Positions 1 to 6,054 of a DNA stretch of 7,074 nucleotides are shown piece after piece; the stretch's first letter is position 1; each line of letters begins with the position of its first letter. The translations under genes and the position numbers were made by a program. The DNA comes from Frondihabitans sp. (lineage in GTDB: Bacteria > Actinomycetota > Actinomycetes > Actinomycetales > Microbacteriaceae). The stretch lies in NCBI GenBank assembly GCA_025464735.1, contig JAODMX010000116.1, forward strand, positions 1-7,074, read 5' to 3'. The notes under the pieces were generated by a model. That model made no database searches, was not told the origin of the DNA, and was given only the letters and a program-made list of their open reading frames with translations.

Positions 1-540
1 TCGGATTCCGTCGCCCCAGGTGAGCGCGTCGCCGCCGTGGTGGACCTCGTCGAGGATGACGAGGGTGCGACCGGCCTCGGTGATCGCTTTGTGGACCTCG
101 GGCTTCATGCCGACCTGTGCGTAGGTGATGGCGATGCCGTGATAGTGACGACCGAAGGATCCGTCGGCGTTCTTGAACATCGGATCGAGACGCAGATTGA
201 CCCGGTCGGCGGCGTCGGCCCATTGGCGCTTCAAGTGCTCGGTCGGAGCGACCACCACGATCCGGTCGACGTCGCCTCGCGAGAGGAGTTCGGTCGCGAG
301 GCGCAGGGCGAACGTAGTCTTGCCCGCCCCGGGGGTTGCCGCCGCCAAGAAATCGCGGGGTTCGGTGGCGAAGTACTTCTCGAGGGCCTCGGCCTGCCAG
401 GCACGCAGTTTGCTGGCGGTTCCCCAAGCGGCCCGCTCGGGGAAAGCGGGCGAGAGATGCTCGGCTGCGGAATTGCCGGCCAGGCTTCCGATTTCGAGCG
501 GGGGCGTCTCGACGGGGTCGAATGCGTTGGCGATACTCAC
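1..540 (-). CDS. DEAD/DEAH-type SF2 helicase, N-terminal part (cut by left edge)
   Basis: Reading the minus strand from GTG at 540 gives 180 codons without a stop, ending exactly at the window edge, so the C-terminal part is missing. Seen: an aromatic/Gln motif (RAWQAEAL, residues 46-53) ahead of a Walker A loop ATPGAGKTT (68-76, Lys74); motif Ia-like VVVAPTEHLKRQW (95-107); and a DEVH motif II (LDEVHH, 163-168, Asp164-Glu165). These are the first RecA-like domain of a superfamily 2 ATP-dependent helicase or translocase; the second domain would lie off the left edge. The substrate cannot be told from this half. The GTG lies 11 nt after the dinB stop with no strong Shine-Dalgarno sequence; an in-frame TTG at 549 is an alternative start. 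Translation probably depends on coupling to dinB, which suggests, but does not prove, a role in DNA repair or damage tolerance. Confidence 0.9.
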   Translation of the reverse strand, partial: MSIANAFDPVETPPLEIGSLAGNSAAEHLSPAFPERAAWGTASKLRAWQAEALEKYFATEPRDFLAAATPGAGKTTFALRLATELLSRGDVDRIVVVAPTEHLKRQWADAADRVNLRLDPMFKNADGSFGRHYHGIAITYAQVGMKPEVHKAITEAGRTLVILDEVHHGGDALTWGDGIR

Positions 541-551
541 TTCGTTCAAGA

Positions 552-1823
552 TTACTCGGCGCGCGGGGTGGCAGCGGACGTCGGGGCCGTGTCGCTCGTC
601 TTCGAACGAGTGCTGAGAAGGCTTGCGGAGGTGACGCTGGTCGGCCCGAATCGGGCTCGCAGGGCGTCCATCGTGGTCTCCGCCTCACGCCAGTCTGCAT
701 CGTCGTCCCACAGCCCGACGGCGCCCAGCGAATCGCCCTCGAACGTCAGCTGCTCCATGCGCACCCCGACCAGACGGATCGGCGTGAGCTGTTTGCCGGT
801 GGCCTCATAGACCTGCCGGACCTCTTCGTAGATTCGTCGACCGAGATCGGTCGAATCGGCGAGGGTCTTCGACCGAGTGATCGTGGTGAAGTCGCCGAAG
901 CGGAGCTTCAGAACCACGGTTCGCCCTGCCGCGCCGGCCGCACGCAGGCGTCGCCCGACCTGGTCGCTCAAGCGGAAGAGCTCACGGCGGATCTGATCGG
1001 CATCGGCGACGTCGTACTCGAAGGTGACTTCGTGACCCACGCTTTTCTCCTCCGGGCGCGTACTGACGTTGCGGGCGTCACGACCCCAGGAGAGCTCGTG
1101 GATCTTGGCGCCGCCCGCCTGCCCGATAGCCCTCTGCAGCACGTCGAGAGGAGCGTGCGCGACGTCTCCGATGGTGGTCAGACCGTAACCGCGAAGGAGC
1201 TCTTCTGTTCGGCCGCCGACGCCCCACAGGGCGCTGATGGGGCGCGGATGCAAGAACGGCACGGTCTCGTCGTGCGGCACGATCAGGAGGCCGTCGGGCT
1301 TTGCGACACTCGAGGCGAGTTTGGCAACGAACTTCGTCGAGGCCGCGCCGATGCTGCAGTGGAGCCCTGTCTCGCTGTGGACGCGCTTGCGGAGGGCCGT
1401 GGCGATCTCGAACGTCGTGCCGAGCAATCGCCTCGACCCGCTGACATCGAGAAAGGCCTCGTCGATGCCGAGTCGCTCGACCAGCGGGGTGACGTCGTCG
1501 AACATCGACATGACCTGAGTCGAGAAGTGGCGGTAGCGCTCGAAGTGCGGTTCGAGCACGATCGCCTGAGGGCACCGTCTGAGTGCGACTGCCATCGGCA
1601 TGGCCGAATTCACCCCGAACTTGCGGGCCTCATAGGTCGCAGCAGTGACCACCGACCGCTGCGATCGGTGCCCGACCACGACCGGCAGCCCCCGGAGTTC
1701 AGGATGCTCAAGGAGCTCGACGGAGGCGAAGAAGGCGTCCATGTCGACGTGCAAAATGCTCGCGCTCACGTCGTCGGTGGGGCGCCCAGTGACCTGCCGC
1801 CCACTGCCGTCTTGTTTGCTCAA
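552..1823 (-). CDS. dinB: DNA polymerase IV (Y-family, DinB)
   Basis: Error-prone translesion DNA polymerase of 423 aa, cytoplasmic, acting at stalled forks and damaged templates. Seen: palm motif HVDMDAFFASVE (25-36) with metal ligand Asp27 and steric-gate Phe32; YEARKFGVNSAMP (64-76) in the fingers; second catalytic motif GIDEAFLDVS (119-128) with Asp121-Glu122, where most relatives have Ser-Ile-Asp-Glu-Ala; a helix-hairpin-helix thumb around 198-235 (WGVGGRTEELL); and a little finger starting near KSVGHEVTFEY (260-270). The family's C-terminal clamp-binding pentapeptide falls at AVGLW (368-372), lacking the usual Gln. A low-complexity Ser/Thr/Ala tail follows residue 395. The TTG start is favoured because GGAGGG lies 5 nt upstream; GTG at codon 19 has no such site. 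It follows the acyl-CoA dehydrogenase gene by 61 nt and precedes the helicase by 11 nt. No LexA box is visible upstream. Confidence 0.97.
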   Translation of the reverse strand: MSKQDGSGRQVTGRPTDDVSASILHVDMDAFFASVELLEHPELRGLPVVVGHRSQRSVVTAATYEARKFGVNSAMPMAVALRRCPQAIVLEPHFERYRHFSTQVMSMFDDVTPLVERLGIDEAFLDVSGSRRLLGTTFEIATALRKRVHSETGLHCSIGAASTKFVAKLASSVAKPDGLLIVPHDETVPFLHPRPISALWGVGGRTEELLRGYGLTTIGDVAHAPLDVLQRAIGQAGGAKIHELSWGRDARNVSTRPEEKSVGHEVTFEYDVADADQIRRELFRLSDQVGRRLRAAGAAGRTVVLKLRFGDFTTITRSKTLADSTDLGRRIYEEVRQVYEATGKQLTPIRLVGVRMEQLTFEGDSLGAVGLWDDDADWREAETTMDALRARFGPTSVTSASLLSTRSKTSDTAPTSAATPRAE

Positions 1824-1884
1824 CTCTGCCCTCCAGGCCGTCGTTCACAACGCCATCGTCACACAGGCCACCGACAGTCGGACG
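1824..1884 (-). other. Gap between acyl-CoA dehydrogenase gene and dinB
   Basis: This 61-nt spacer holds two short inverted repeats: CCGAC-A-GTCGG (1871-1881) and CGTT-CAC-AACG (1842-1852). Neither is followed by a T run, so neither looks like an intrinsic terminator. There is no TANNNT -10 match on the minus strand and no GAAC-N4-GTTC LexA-type box. dinB is therefore probably read through from the upstream gene or from a promoter inside it. Confidence 0.4.
1829..1834 (-). promoter_or_regulatory. Shine-Dalgarno site for dinB
   Basis: On the minus strand GGAGGG is followed by five bases and then TTG. It is one of the best Shine-Dalgarno matches in the window, and it decides the unusual TTG start of dinB over the GTG 18 codons further in. 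Confidence 0.7.
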
Positions 1885-3054
1885 TCAGGCCGGAGGGCCG
1901 AGCCAGCGGGTCGCGACCGTCGCGTGGGCGGAGTCCGTGGACGACGGATGGAAGCGTCCGGCGAGCACGTCGCGGTAGAGCCGACCGAGCTCGGTGTCAG
2001 CGCGATACCCGGACCCTCCGGCCACGGTGAAGGCGCGATCGACGACCCGGGTCGCCGTCTCGGTGGCGCGGACTTTGAGGGCGACCAGTCTCGGGAACCA
2101 GTCGGCTCCGTGGTCGACCAAACCATCGAGATCCTGCGTGATCTGCTCGATCTGCGGTTCGAGACCGTCGACGTCGATGGCGGCGTCGGCGACCCGCCAG
2201 CGCACCACAGGGTCGAGGGAGAGCGGTGTGCCACCGTCCCGGCGCGATGTTCGCGAGATGGCCGCTTCGACCGCCAGGGCGAGCGCGCGGCGGGCGATGC
2301 CTCGGTAGACGGCGGCGATGAGAGTCTCGAAGGCGGCGAAGATCCCGAAGATCAGCGGGTCGGCGCTGGGACCGACCGGCAGGATCCGGACGATCCGCGA
2401 CGTCGGGACGAAGGCACCGTCGAGCCGGGTCGTGTGGCTCTGCGTAGCGCGCATTCCCACGGTGTTCCAGTCGCCCAGCGACTCGTGTCCGCCGTCGTCG
2501 CGGTGCAGGAAACCGTGCACGATGGTGGGTCCGCCTTCGGACGAGTCGTCGCGCCCAAAGAGCCCGAGCCTCGTCCACACCGGTGAGAGCGACGTGAAGA
2601 TCTTCGTTCCCGTGAAGCGGTAGCCGGAATCGCCGGTGGGGACGGCGGAAGTCACGGAGTCGAAGAGGACGAGGTCGTTGCCTGGCTCGCTGACGCCGAA
2701 GGCGAACACCTCTCCCCGAGCGGCGTCGTCAAGCACGAGGTCGAGCGAGGAGTCGCCGCGGGCCTCGAGGAGCTGCGCCGTGACGGTCCAGACGAGGTGC
2801 ATGTTGACCGCAAGAGCCGTCGCGGGCGCCGCCGACGCCAACCGACTCTGAAGGGCGGCGATCGCCTGGATACCCAACCCCGCGCCTCCTGAGGATTGCG
2901 GAACGGCGAGACGCAGGTAGCCGATCTCGCGAAGCTCCTCGAAGTCTTCGGTCGGAAACGCATTGTCCGCGTCATAACCGAATGCTCGAGAGCGGAACCT
3001 CTCGAGGAGCTCGTCGTCGAGAAGGTCGGACGGGTCGAAGGGTGCTGTGGTCAC
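1885..3054 (-). CDS. Acyl-CoA dehydrogenase-fold flavoprotein (substrate unknown)
   Basis: A 389-aa protein of the usual family length. Seen: N-terminal helical domain (about 1-115; FPTEDFEELREIGYLRLAVP at 33-52); beta domain with SEPGND (122-127, equivalent to the flavin/substrate motif TEP..GSD), GYRFTGTKIFTS (144-155) and WNTVGMRATQSHT (196-208); then a C-terminal helical domain ending in VAGGSGYR...RLYRDVLAGRFHP (344-370). Known: these proteins bind FAD and either oxidise acyl-CoA thioesters or, in DszC/HsaA-like branches, act as flavin-dependent monooxygenases. The RD..AG.FHP ending resembles the type-2 C-terminal branch and Bacillus YdbM-like proteins, and lacks the Glu base of medium-chain enzymes. 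Glu243, on the first helix of the C-terminal domain, lies within a residue of the alternative base used by isovaleryl-CoA and long-chain enzymes. The GTG is the first possible start after a stop and seems leaderless. Diverges from the SGNH hydrolase gene; leads into dinB. Confidence 0.92.
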   Translation of the reverse strand: MTTAPFDPSDLLDDELLERFRSRAFGYDADNAFPTEDFEELREIGYLRLAVPQSSGGAGLGIQAIAALQSRLASAAPATALAVNMHLVWTVTAQLLEARGDSSLDLVLDDAARGEVFAFGVSEPGNDLVLFDSVTSAVPTGDSGYRFTGTKIFTSLSPVWTRLGLFGRDDSSEGGPTIVHGFLHRDDGGHESLGDWNTVGMRATQSHTTRLDGAFVPTSRIVRILPVGPSADPLIFGIFAAFETLIAAVYRGIARRALALAVEAAISRTSRRDGGTPLSLDPVVRWRVADAAIDVDGLEPQIEQITQDLDGLVDHGADWFPRLVALKVRATETATRVVDRAFTVAGGSGYRADTELGRLYRDVLAGRFHPSSTDSAHATVATRWLGPPA

Positions 3055-3060
3055 CCCCTG

Positions 3061-3066
3061 AGGCTA
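3061..3066 (-). promoter_or_regulatory. Putative -10 box (TAGCCT) for a leaderless acyl-CoA dehydrogenase mRNA
   Basis: On the minus strand TAGCCT (a TANNNT match) is followed by six bases, CAGGGG, and then the GTG start. That spacing puts the expected transcription start on the GTG itself, the standard leaderless arrangement in actinobacteria. The G run touching the start codon is too close to work as a Shine-Dalgarno sequence for it. No convincing -35 element is visible. Confidence 0.4.
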
Positions 3067-3087
3067 CGTGCGCTGAGGGCCCGGCGG

Positions 3088-3093
3088 TACCGT
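3088..3093 (+). promoter_or_regulatory. Putative -10 box (TACCGT) for a leaderless SGNH hydrolase mRNA
   Basis: TACCGT matches TANNNT and lies 7 nt before ATG at 3101, so transcription would begin at or next to that ATG. It overlaps the 8-bp palindrome CGGTACCG (3085-3092). It also contains part of the alternative GTG start at 3092, so if this box is real the GTG cannot be used. No clear -35 element is visible. Confidence 0.35.
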
Positions 3094-3100
3094 GGACATC

Positions 3101-3886
3101 ATGACTCAAGTGCATCCGTGGTCCAGGTACGTCGCGGTGGGCGACTCGTTCACGGAGGGCATCGGCGATCCCGATGCGAAGGTCCCGGGCGGCTTCCGCG
3201 GTTGGGCTGACCGTGTGGCGGAGGTGCTCGGTGAGTCCGCCAACGACTTCGCCTACGCCAATCTCGCCATTCGGGGTCGTCTTCTGCAGCAGATCATCGA
3301 CGAACAGGCCGAGGCCGCTCTCGAGCTCCGCCCCGACCTCGTCACGGTCTCGGCGGGTGGCAACGACATCATCCGCCCCGGCACCGACCCCGACGAGGTC
3401 GCCGGGCGGCTCGAAGGCCTCGTTGAAACCCTGTCGTCGGGTGGCGCCACAGTGGTGCTCTTCACCGGGCCCGATATCGGCACGACGCCTGTGCTGGGCA
3501 GAATCAGGGGAAAGGTCGCCATTTACAACGAGAACGTGCACGCGATCGCCCTGCGCCACGACGCGGTCATCGCCGACATGTGGGCGCTGCGTCAGCTGTC
3601 GGACACCCGAATGTGGGCTCCGGACCGCCTCCACTTCTCACCCCTTGGCCACCACACGATCGCTCGGATGGTGCTGACCGCGCTCGCTGTCGGCAATGAC
3701 CTGGAAGAGCGCGTCCTTCCCGACGCGGAGCCCCAGCGGTGGCGTGAGGCCCGGAGGGACGACGTGGGCTGGGCCCGCGAGTTCCTCGTGCCATGGGTGC
3801 TCCGCCGGGTCCGCCACCAGTCGTCAGGCGACGGTCGCGGGCCGAAGAGACCCGAGCCGATCGCCGTGCATTCGCAGGAGAAGTAG
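3101..3886 (+). CDS. SGNH/GDSL-family hydrolase (esterase/lipase type)
   Basis: A 261-aa protein from ATG 3101, or 264 aa if GTG 3092 is used. Seen, numbered from ATG 3101: block I AVGDSFTEG with nucleophile Ser16; block II NLAIRGRLL with oxyanion-type Gly59; block III VSAGGNDI with Asn88; and block V DRLHFSPLGH with catalytic Asp175 and His178. All four catalytic blocks are intact and in order, so it should be an active hydrolase of ester, thioester or acyl substrates; which one is not visible. There is no signal peptide or membrane segment, so it is predicted cytoplasmic, unlike secreted GDSL esterases. A basic C-terminal tail (about 230-261; VPWVLRRVRHQ) follows the fold. It is divergent from the acyl-CoA dehydrogenase gene and ends 8 bp from the convergent carboxypeptidase gene. 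ATG 3101 is preferred because a -10-like TACCGT ends 7 nt before it and neither start has a good Shine-Dalgarno site. Confidence 0.92.
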   Translation: MTQVHPWSRYVAVGDSFTEGIGDPDAKVPGGFRGWADRVAEVLGESANDFAYANLAIRGRLLQQIIDEQAEAALELRPDLVTVSAGGNDIIRPGTDPDEVAGRLEGLVETLSSGGATVVLFTGPDIGTTPVLGRIRGKVAIYNENVHAIALRHDAVIADMWALRQLSDTRMWAPDRLHFSPLGHHTIARMVLTALAVGNDLEERVLPDAEPQRWREARRDDVGWAREFLVPWVLRRVRHQSSGDGRGPKRPEPIAVHSQEK

Positions 3887-3894
3887 CCCGCGCG

Positions 3895-5127
3895 TCAGAA
3901 GCTCAGCGACGGATTCGTGATGCGCCACCAGGCATCGGGGCCCGTGATGGCGTGGTCGAGGTCGAGCGGAACGGCGACTTTCGTTGTGCCGATCATCACG
4001 GAGAGGGTGCCGACTCTTTCGCCGGCGTCCGCCTCCTTCACCTTCGAGAGGGAGATCGTGGCGCTCACGGTCGTGGCGCCGTAGACGAGCTGGCTGACGC
4101 TCCGTGCGGCTTCGGCGTGTGCGGTGACCCCCCATTTCGTCGCGTATGTGCCGTAGACGTCTCCCTTGGCGACGGCGTTCACCGTCTGGAACCCGGCCTT
4201 GACTCCCGCCAGCAGCTTCTGCACGTCGACGTCGAGAGAATCGTGGTCCTTGCCGCCGAGCATGGCGCCGACCACCGTCACCTCGTGACCGTCGATCTTC
4301 TCCTCGGTGGCGAACAGGAGGCAGGCACCGGCCTGATCGAGAGTCCCCGTCTTGATCCCGACCACGTCGTCGATCCCGAGCAGCGCGTTCGAGTTCGTGA
4401 CGGTGCCGACACCCGGGATGTTGATCGACTTCGTCCGCACGATCGCAGCAACGTCGGGGTTCGCAAGGGCGAGCTTGCCGAGGGTGACGAGATCGGTGGC
4501 TGTCGACTTATTCGAGGCGTCGAGGCCCGTCGGTTCGACGAGGGTGGTGTGATCGAGCCTGTGCGCCGACAGCCACGCCTTTGTCGCGGCGACATAGGCG
4601 GACGTGGATCCGAAGGCCCAATTGGCCAGCGTCCCGGCATAGTTGTTCGCCGATTTGATCAGGGCTACCTGGAGGACTTGCTTCTCGGTCAGGGAGGCGC
4701 CGATCGTCATCGGTGCGACCTCGCCGTCCTGCGCCAGATACGTCTTGTACAAGCCGGTGTCAGCCGCCGTGAAGGTGATCTCCGGCCCCGAACCACCATT
4801 GAGAGGATGCTTCGACAAGACGACGAGTGCGGTCACGATCTTCGAGATCGAGGCGATCGATCTCGGCTGGGTGTCACCGCTGGTCTTCAGGCTGTCGTCG
4901 AAGCCGACCGCCTCGACCGCCGTCGCCCCGTAGTTCGGGAAGCTCAGCCTCAGGTTCGTCTCGCCCGGGGCCTTGAACGACGTCACAACCGCACTGGCCG
5001 GCGCCAGCGGGGCCAGGAGGGTGGCCGGCAGATAGATGCCGATGGCTAGCACGAGTGCCAGCAGCGAGAAAAGGCCGATTCGTCGGGTCACGTAGTGCGG
5101 CGGCGTGGCCGCGCGCCGCCGGCTCAT
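3895..5127 (-). CDS. D-alanyl-D-alanine carboxypeptidase (peptidase S11, low-molecular-weight PBP)
   Basis: A 410-aa exported penicillin-binding protein that would remove the terminal D-Ala of peptidoglycan pentapeptides outside the membrane. Seen: basic N-terminus (RRR 3-5, RR 15-16), hydrophobic stretch about 18-43 and a plausible signal-peptidase site after ASA (44-46), though it could also stay as an anchor. The penicillin-binding triad is complete: SISK (Ser93 nucleophile, Lys96), SAN (159-161) and KTG (259-261, within GIKTGTLDQAGACLL). A beta-rich C-terminal domain (about 325-410) resembles the PBP5-type module. A Cys lies at 269, close to the KTG strand. The ATG overlaps the stop of the upstream RNA methyltransferase as ATGA, and no good Shine-Dalgarno sequence precedes it, so translational coupling is likely. 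Its stop faces that of the SGNH hydrolase 8 bp away, with no terminator visible. Beta-lactamase activity is unlikely given the S11-type motif contexts. Confidence 0.94.
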   Translation of the reverse strand: MSRRRAATPPHYVTRRIGLFSLLALVLAIGIYLPATLLAPLAPASAVVTSFKAPGETNLRLSFPNYGATAVEAVGFDDSLKTSGDTQPRSIASISKIVTALVVLSKHPLNGGSGPEITFTAADTGLYKTYLAQDGEVAPMTIGASLTEKQVLQVALIKSANNYAGTLANWAFGSTSAYVAATKAWLSAHRLDHTTLVEPTGLDASNKSTATDLVTLGKLALANPDVAAIVRTKSINIPGVGTVTNSNALLGIDDVVGIKTGTLDQAGACLLFATEEKIDGHEVTVVGAMLGGKDHDSLDVDVQKLLAGVKAGFQTVNAVAKGDVYGTYATKWGVTAHAEAARSVSQLVYGATTVSATISLSKVKEADAGERVGTLSVMIGTTKVAVPLDLDHAITGPDAWWRITNPSLSF

Positions 5128-5930
5128 GCGGGCACTCGCAGAGCCCAGAGCACCACGGCCGAGGCGGCCGCCACGTTGAGGCTGTCGACGCCGTGAAGCA
5201 TGGGGATGGTCACCACTCGGTCCGCCGCCTCCAGGGCGTAGCGACTGAGACCGTCCCCCTCGGCACCGAAGAGCATGGCGACCTTCTCGGGTGGCGACGA
5301 AGCATACGCGTCGAGAGACACGGCGTCATCGCTCAGGGCGAGCGCTGCGATCTCGAAACCCTCCGCGCGCAACAGGTCGGCGCCCTCCGGCCAGTCAGGC
5401 AGTCTCGTCCACGGCACCTGGAGGACCGTGCCCATGCTGACCCGCACGCTTCTCCGGTAGAGAGGGTCGGCACAGCGGGGCGTGACGAGCACCGCATCGG
5501 CGCCGAGACCAGCAACGGCGCGAAAAATTGCCCCGACGTTGGTGTGGTCGACGATGTCCTCCAGCACGACGACGCGCCGAGCCCCCTCGAGGATCTCGGA
5601 CACGGGCCGAAGCGGCGGACGATGCATCGACGCCAGAGCGCCCCGATGGAGGTGGTAGCCGGTCAGTTCCTCCAGGAGGACGGCATCACCAACGAACACA
5701 TCGCCCTCGAAATCCGCCACCAGGGGCTCGATCTCAGGCAGCCAGCGCTCACTCAGGAGGACCGACCGCGGAATGTGACCGGCCGCCAGAGCCCGAGTGA
5801 TCACCTTCGACGACTCGGCGATGTAGAGGCCATCGCGTGGCTCCGTGACTCGACGCAGGGCTACGTCGGTGAGACGGGAGTAGTCGGCCAACTCGGGGCG
5901 ATCGAGGTCGGAAATGGGGGTGATGCGCAC
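5124..5930 (-). CDS. SpoU/TrmH-family RNA 2'-O-methyltransferase
   Basis: SPOUT-class enzyme that transfers methyl from S-adenosylmethionine to a ribose 2'-OH in tRNA or rRNA; the target nucleotide cannot be told from sequence. Length is 268 aa from GTG 5930, or 272 aa from TTG 5942. Seen, numbered from the GTG: N-terminal substrate-binding-like region (about 1-105; GLYIAESSKVITRAL at 34-48); motif 1 LEDIVDHTNVGAIFRAV (123-139) with Asn131 and Arg137; motif 2 AMLFGAEGDGLS (219-230) with Glu224; motif 3 IPMLHGVDSLNVAAASAVVL (242-261) with Asn252. Motifs 2 and 3 form the knotted SAM site. GTG 5930 is favoured: GGAG lies 6 nt upstream, while the site for TTG 5942 is buried in a small hairpin. 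It is the first gene of a two-gene unit with the carboxypeptidase and diverges from the sirtuin gene. Confidence 0.93.
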   Translation of the reverse strand: MRITPISDLDRPELADYSRLTDVALRRVTEPRDGLYIAESSKVITRALAAGHIPRSVLLSERWLPEIEPLVADFEGDVFVGDAVLLEELTGYHLHRGALASMHRPPLRPVSEILEGARRVVVLEDIVDHTNVGAIFRAVAGLGADAVLVTPRCADPLYRRSVRVSMGTVLQVPWTRLPDWPEGADLLRAEGFEIAALALSDDAVSLDAYASSPPEKVAMLFGAEGDGLSRYALEAADRVVTIPMLHGVDSLNVAAASAVVLWALRVPA

Positions 5931-5943
5931 AGCACGCTCCAAG

Positions 5944-5954
5944 GGGAAACTCCC
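5944..5954 (-). repeat. Small inverted repeat covering an alternative Shine-Dalgarno site
   Basis: GGGA-AAC-TCCC forms a 4-bp stem with a 3-nt loop. In the minus-strand transcript, one arm contains the GGGAG that would serve the TTG start at 5942 of the RNA methyltransferase. Pairing would hide that site and favour the GTG at 5930. The stem is short, so this is only suggestive. Confidence 0.3.
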
Positions 5955-5995
5955 GCCGTGCGTGGCCTAGCGGCCCCGAAAGCACAGGAGTCGGA

Positions 5996-6001
5996 AACAT
6001 A
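5996..6001 (-). promoter_or_regulatory. Possible -10 box (TATGTT) for the RNA methyltransferase unit
   Basis: TATGTT on the minus strand fits TANNNT and would give a leader of about 60 nt before GTG 5930. No recognisable -35 lies at the usual distance. Weak, based on one hexamer only. Confidence 0.25.
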
Positions 6002-6010
6002 TCGGAAAGA

Positions 6011-6031
6011 GACGTTGTTTAGGCTAACGTC
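6011..6031. promoter_or_regulatory. Dyad GACGTT-N9-AACGTC across the sirtuin promoter (candidate operator)
   Basis: GACGTT (6011-6016) and AACGTC (6026-6031) are perfect 6-bp inverted arms separated by 9 nt. The spacer includes most of the -10 box TAGGCT (6020-6025). A second, smaller palindrome TTAG-G-CTAA (6019-6027) lies inside. A dimeric regulator bound here would block polymerase at the sirtuin promoter. The placement is seen; the function is inferred. Confidence 0.35.
6020..6025 (+). promoter_or_regulatory. -10 box (TAGGCT) for the sirtuin gene
   Basis: TAGGCT fits the actinobacterial TANNNT -10 pattern and would start transcription near 6032, giving a leader of about 23 nt that just contains the Shine-Dalgarno site. 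The -35 region (about 5997-6002) does not resemble TTGACA. Confidence 0.5.
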
Positions 6032-6041
6032 ACGATCCTTT

Positions 6042-6047
6042 GAGGAG
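6042..6047 (+). promoter_or_regulatory. Shine-Dalgarno site for the sirtuin gene
   Basis: GAGGAG ends 7 nt before ATG 6055, an ideal spacing. It rules out the in-frame TTG at 6040, which overlaps the site, and fixes the ATG as the start. Confidence 0.75.
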
Positions 6048-6054
6048 CCCCACC

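Noticed and set aside
1842..1881. LexA/SOS box in front of dinB
   Set aside because: Only a single GAAC half-site exists on the minus strand; no GTTC partner lies at the required 4-nt spacing, and the two small palindromes present do not match the motif.
336..2030. Long plus-strand open frame (564 codons) opposite the helicase and dinB
   Set aside because: It lies antisense to two genes with intact catalytic motifs, is Arg/Gly-rich low-complexity sequence, and arises from high GC with strong third-position bias. No recognisable domain.
2972..3634. Minus-strand open frame (220 codons) opposite the SGNH hydrolase
   Set aside because: The GDSL blocks are all on the plus strand; the antisense translation has no family motif.
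3793..5049. Long plus-strand open frame (418 codons) opposite the carboxypeptidase
   Set aside because: Antisense shadow of an S11 peptidase whose motifs are all in the other frame; Arg/Asp/Gly-rich translation with no motif.
5993..6016. ECF-sigma-type promoter (GGAAAC ... GTT) ahead of the sirtuin
   Set aside because: The distance between the two elements is about 15 nt, shorter than the spacing usual for GGAA/GTT promoters, and the TAGGCT box fits the start better.
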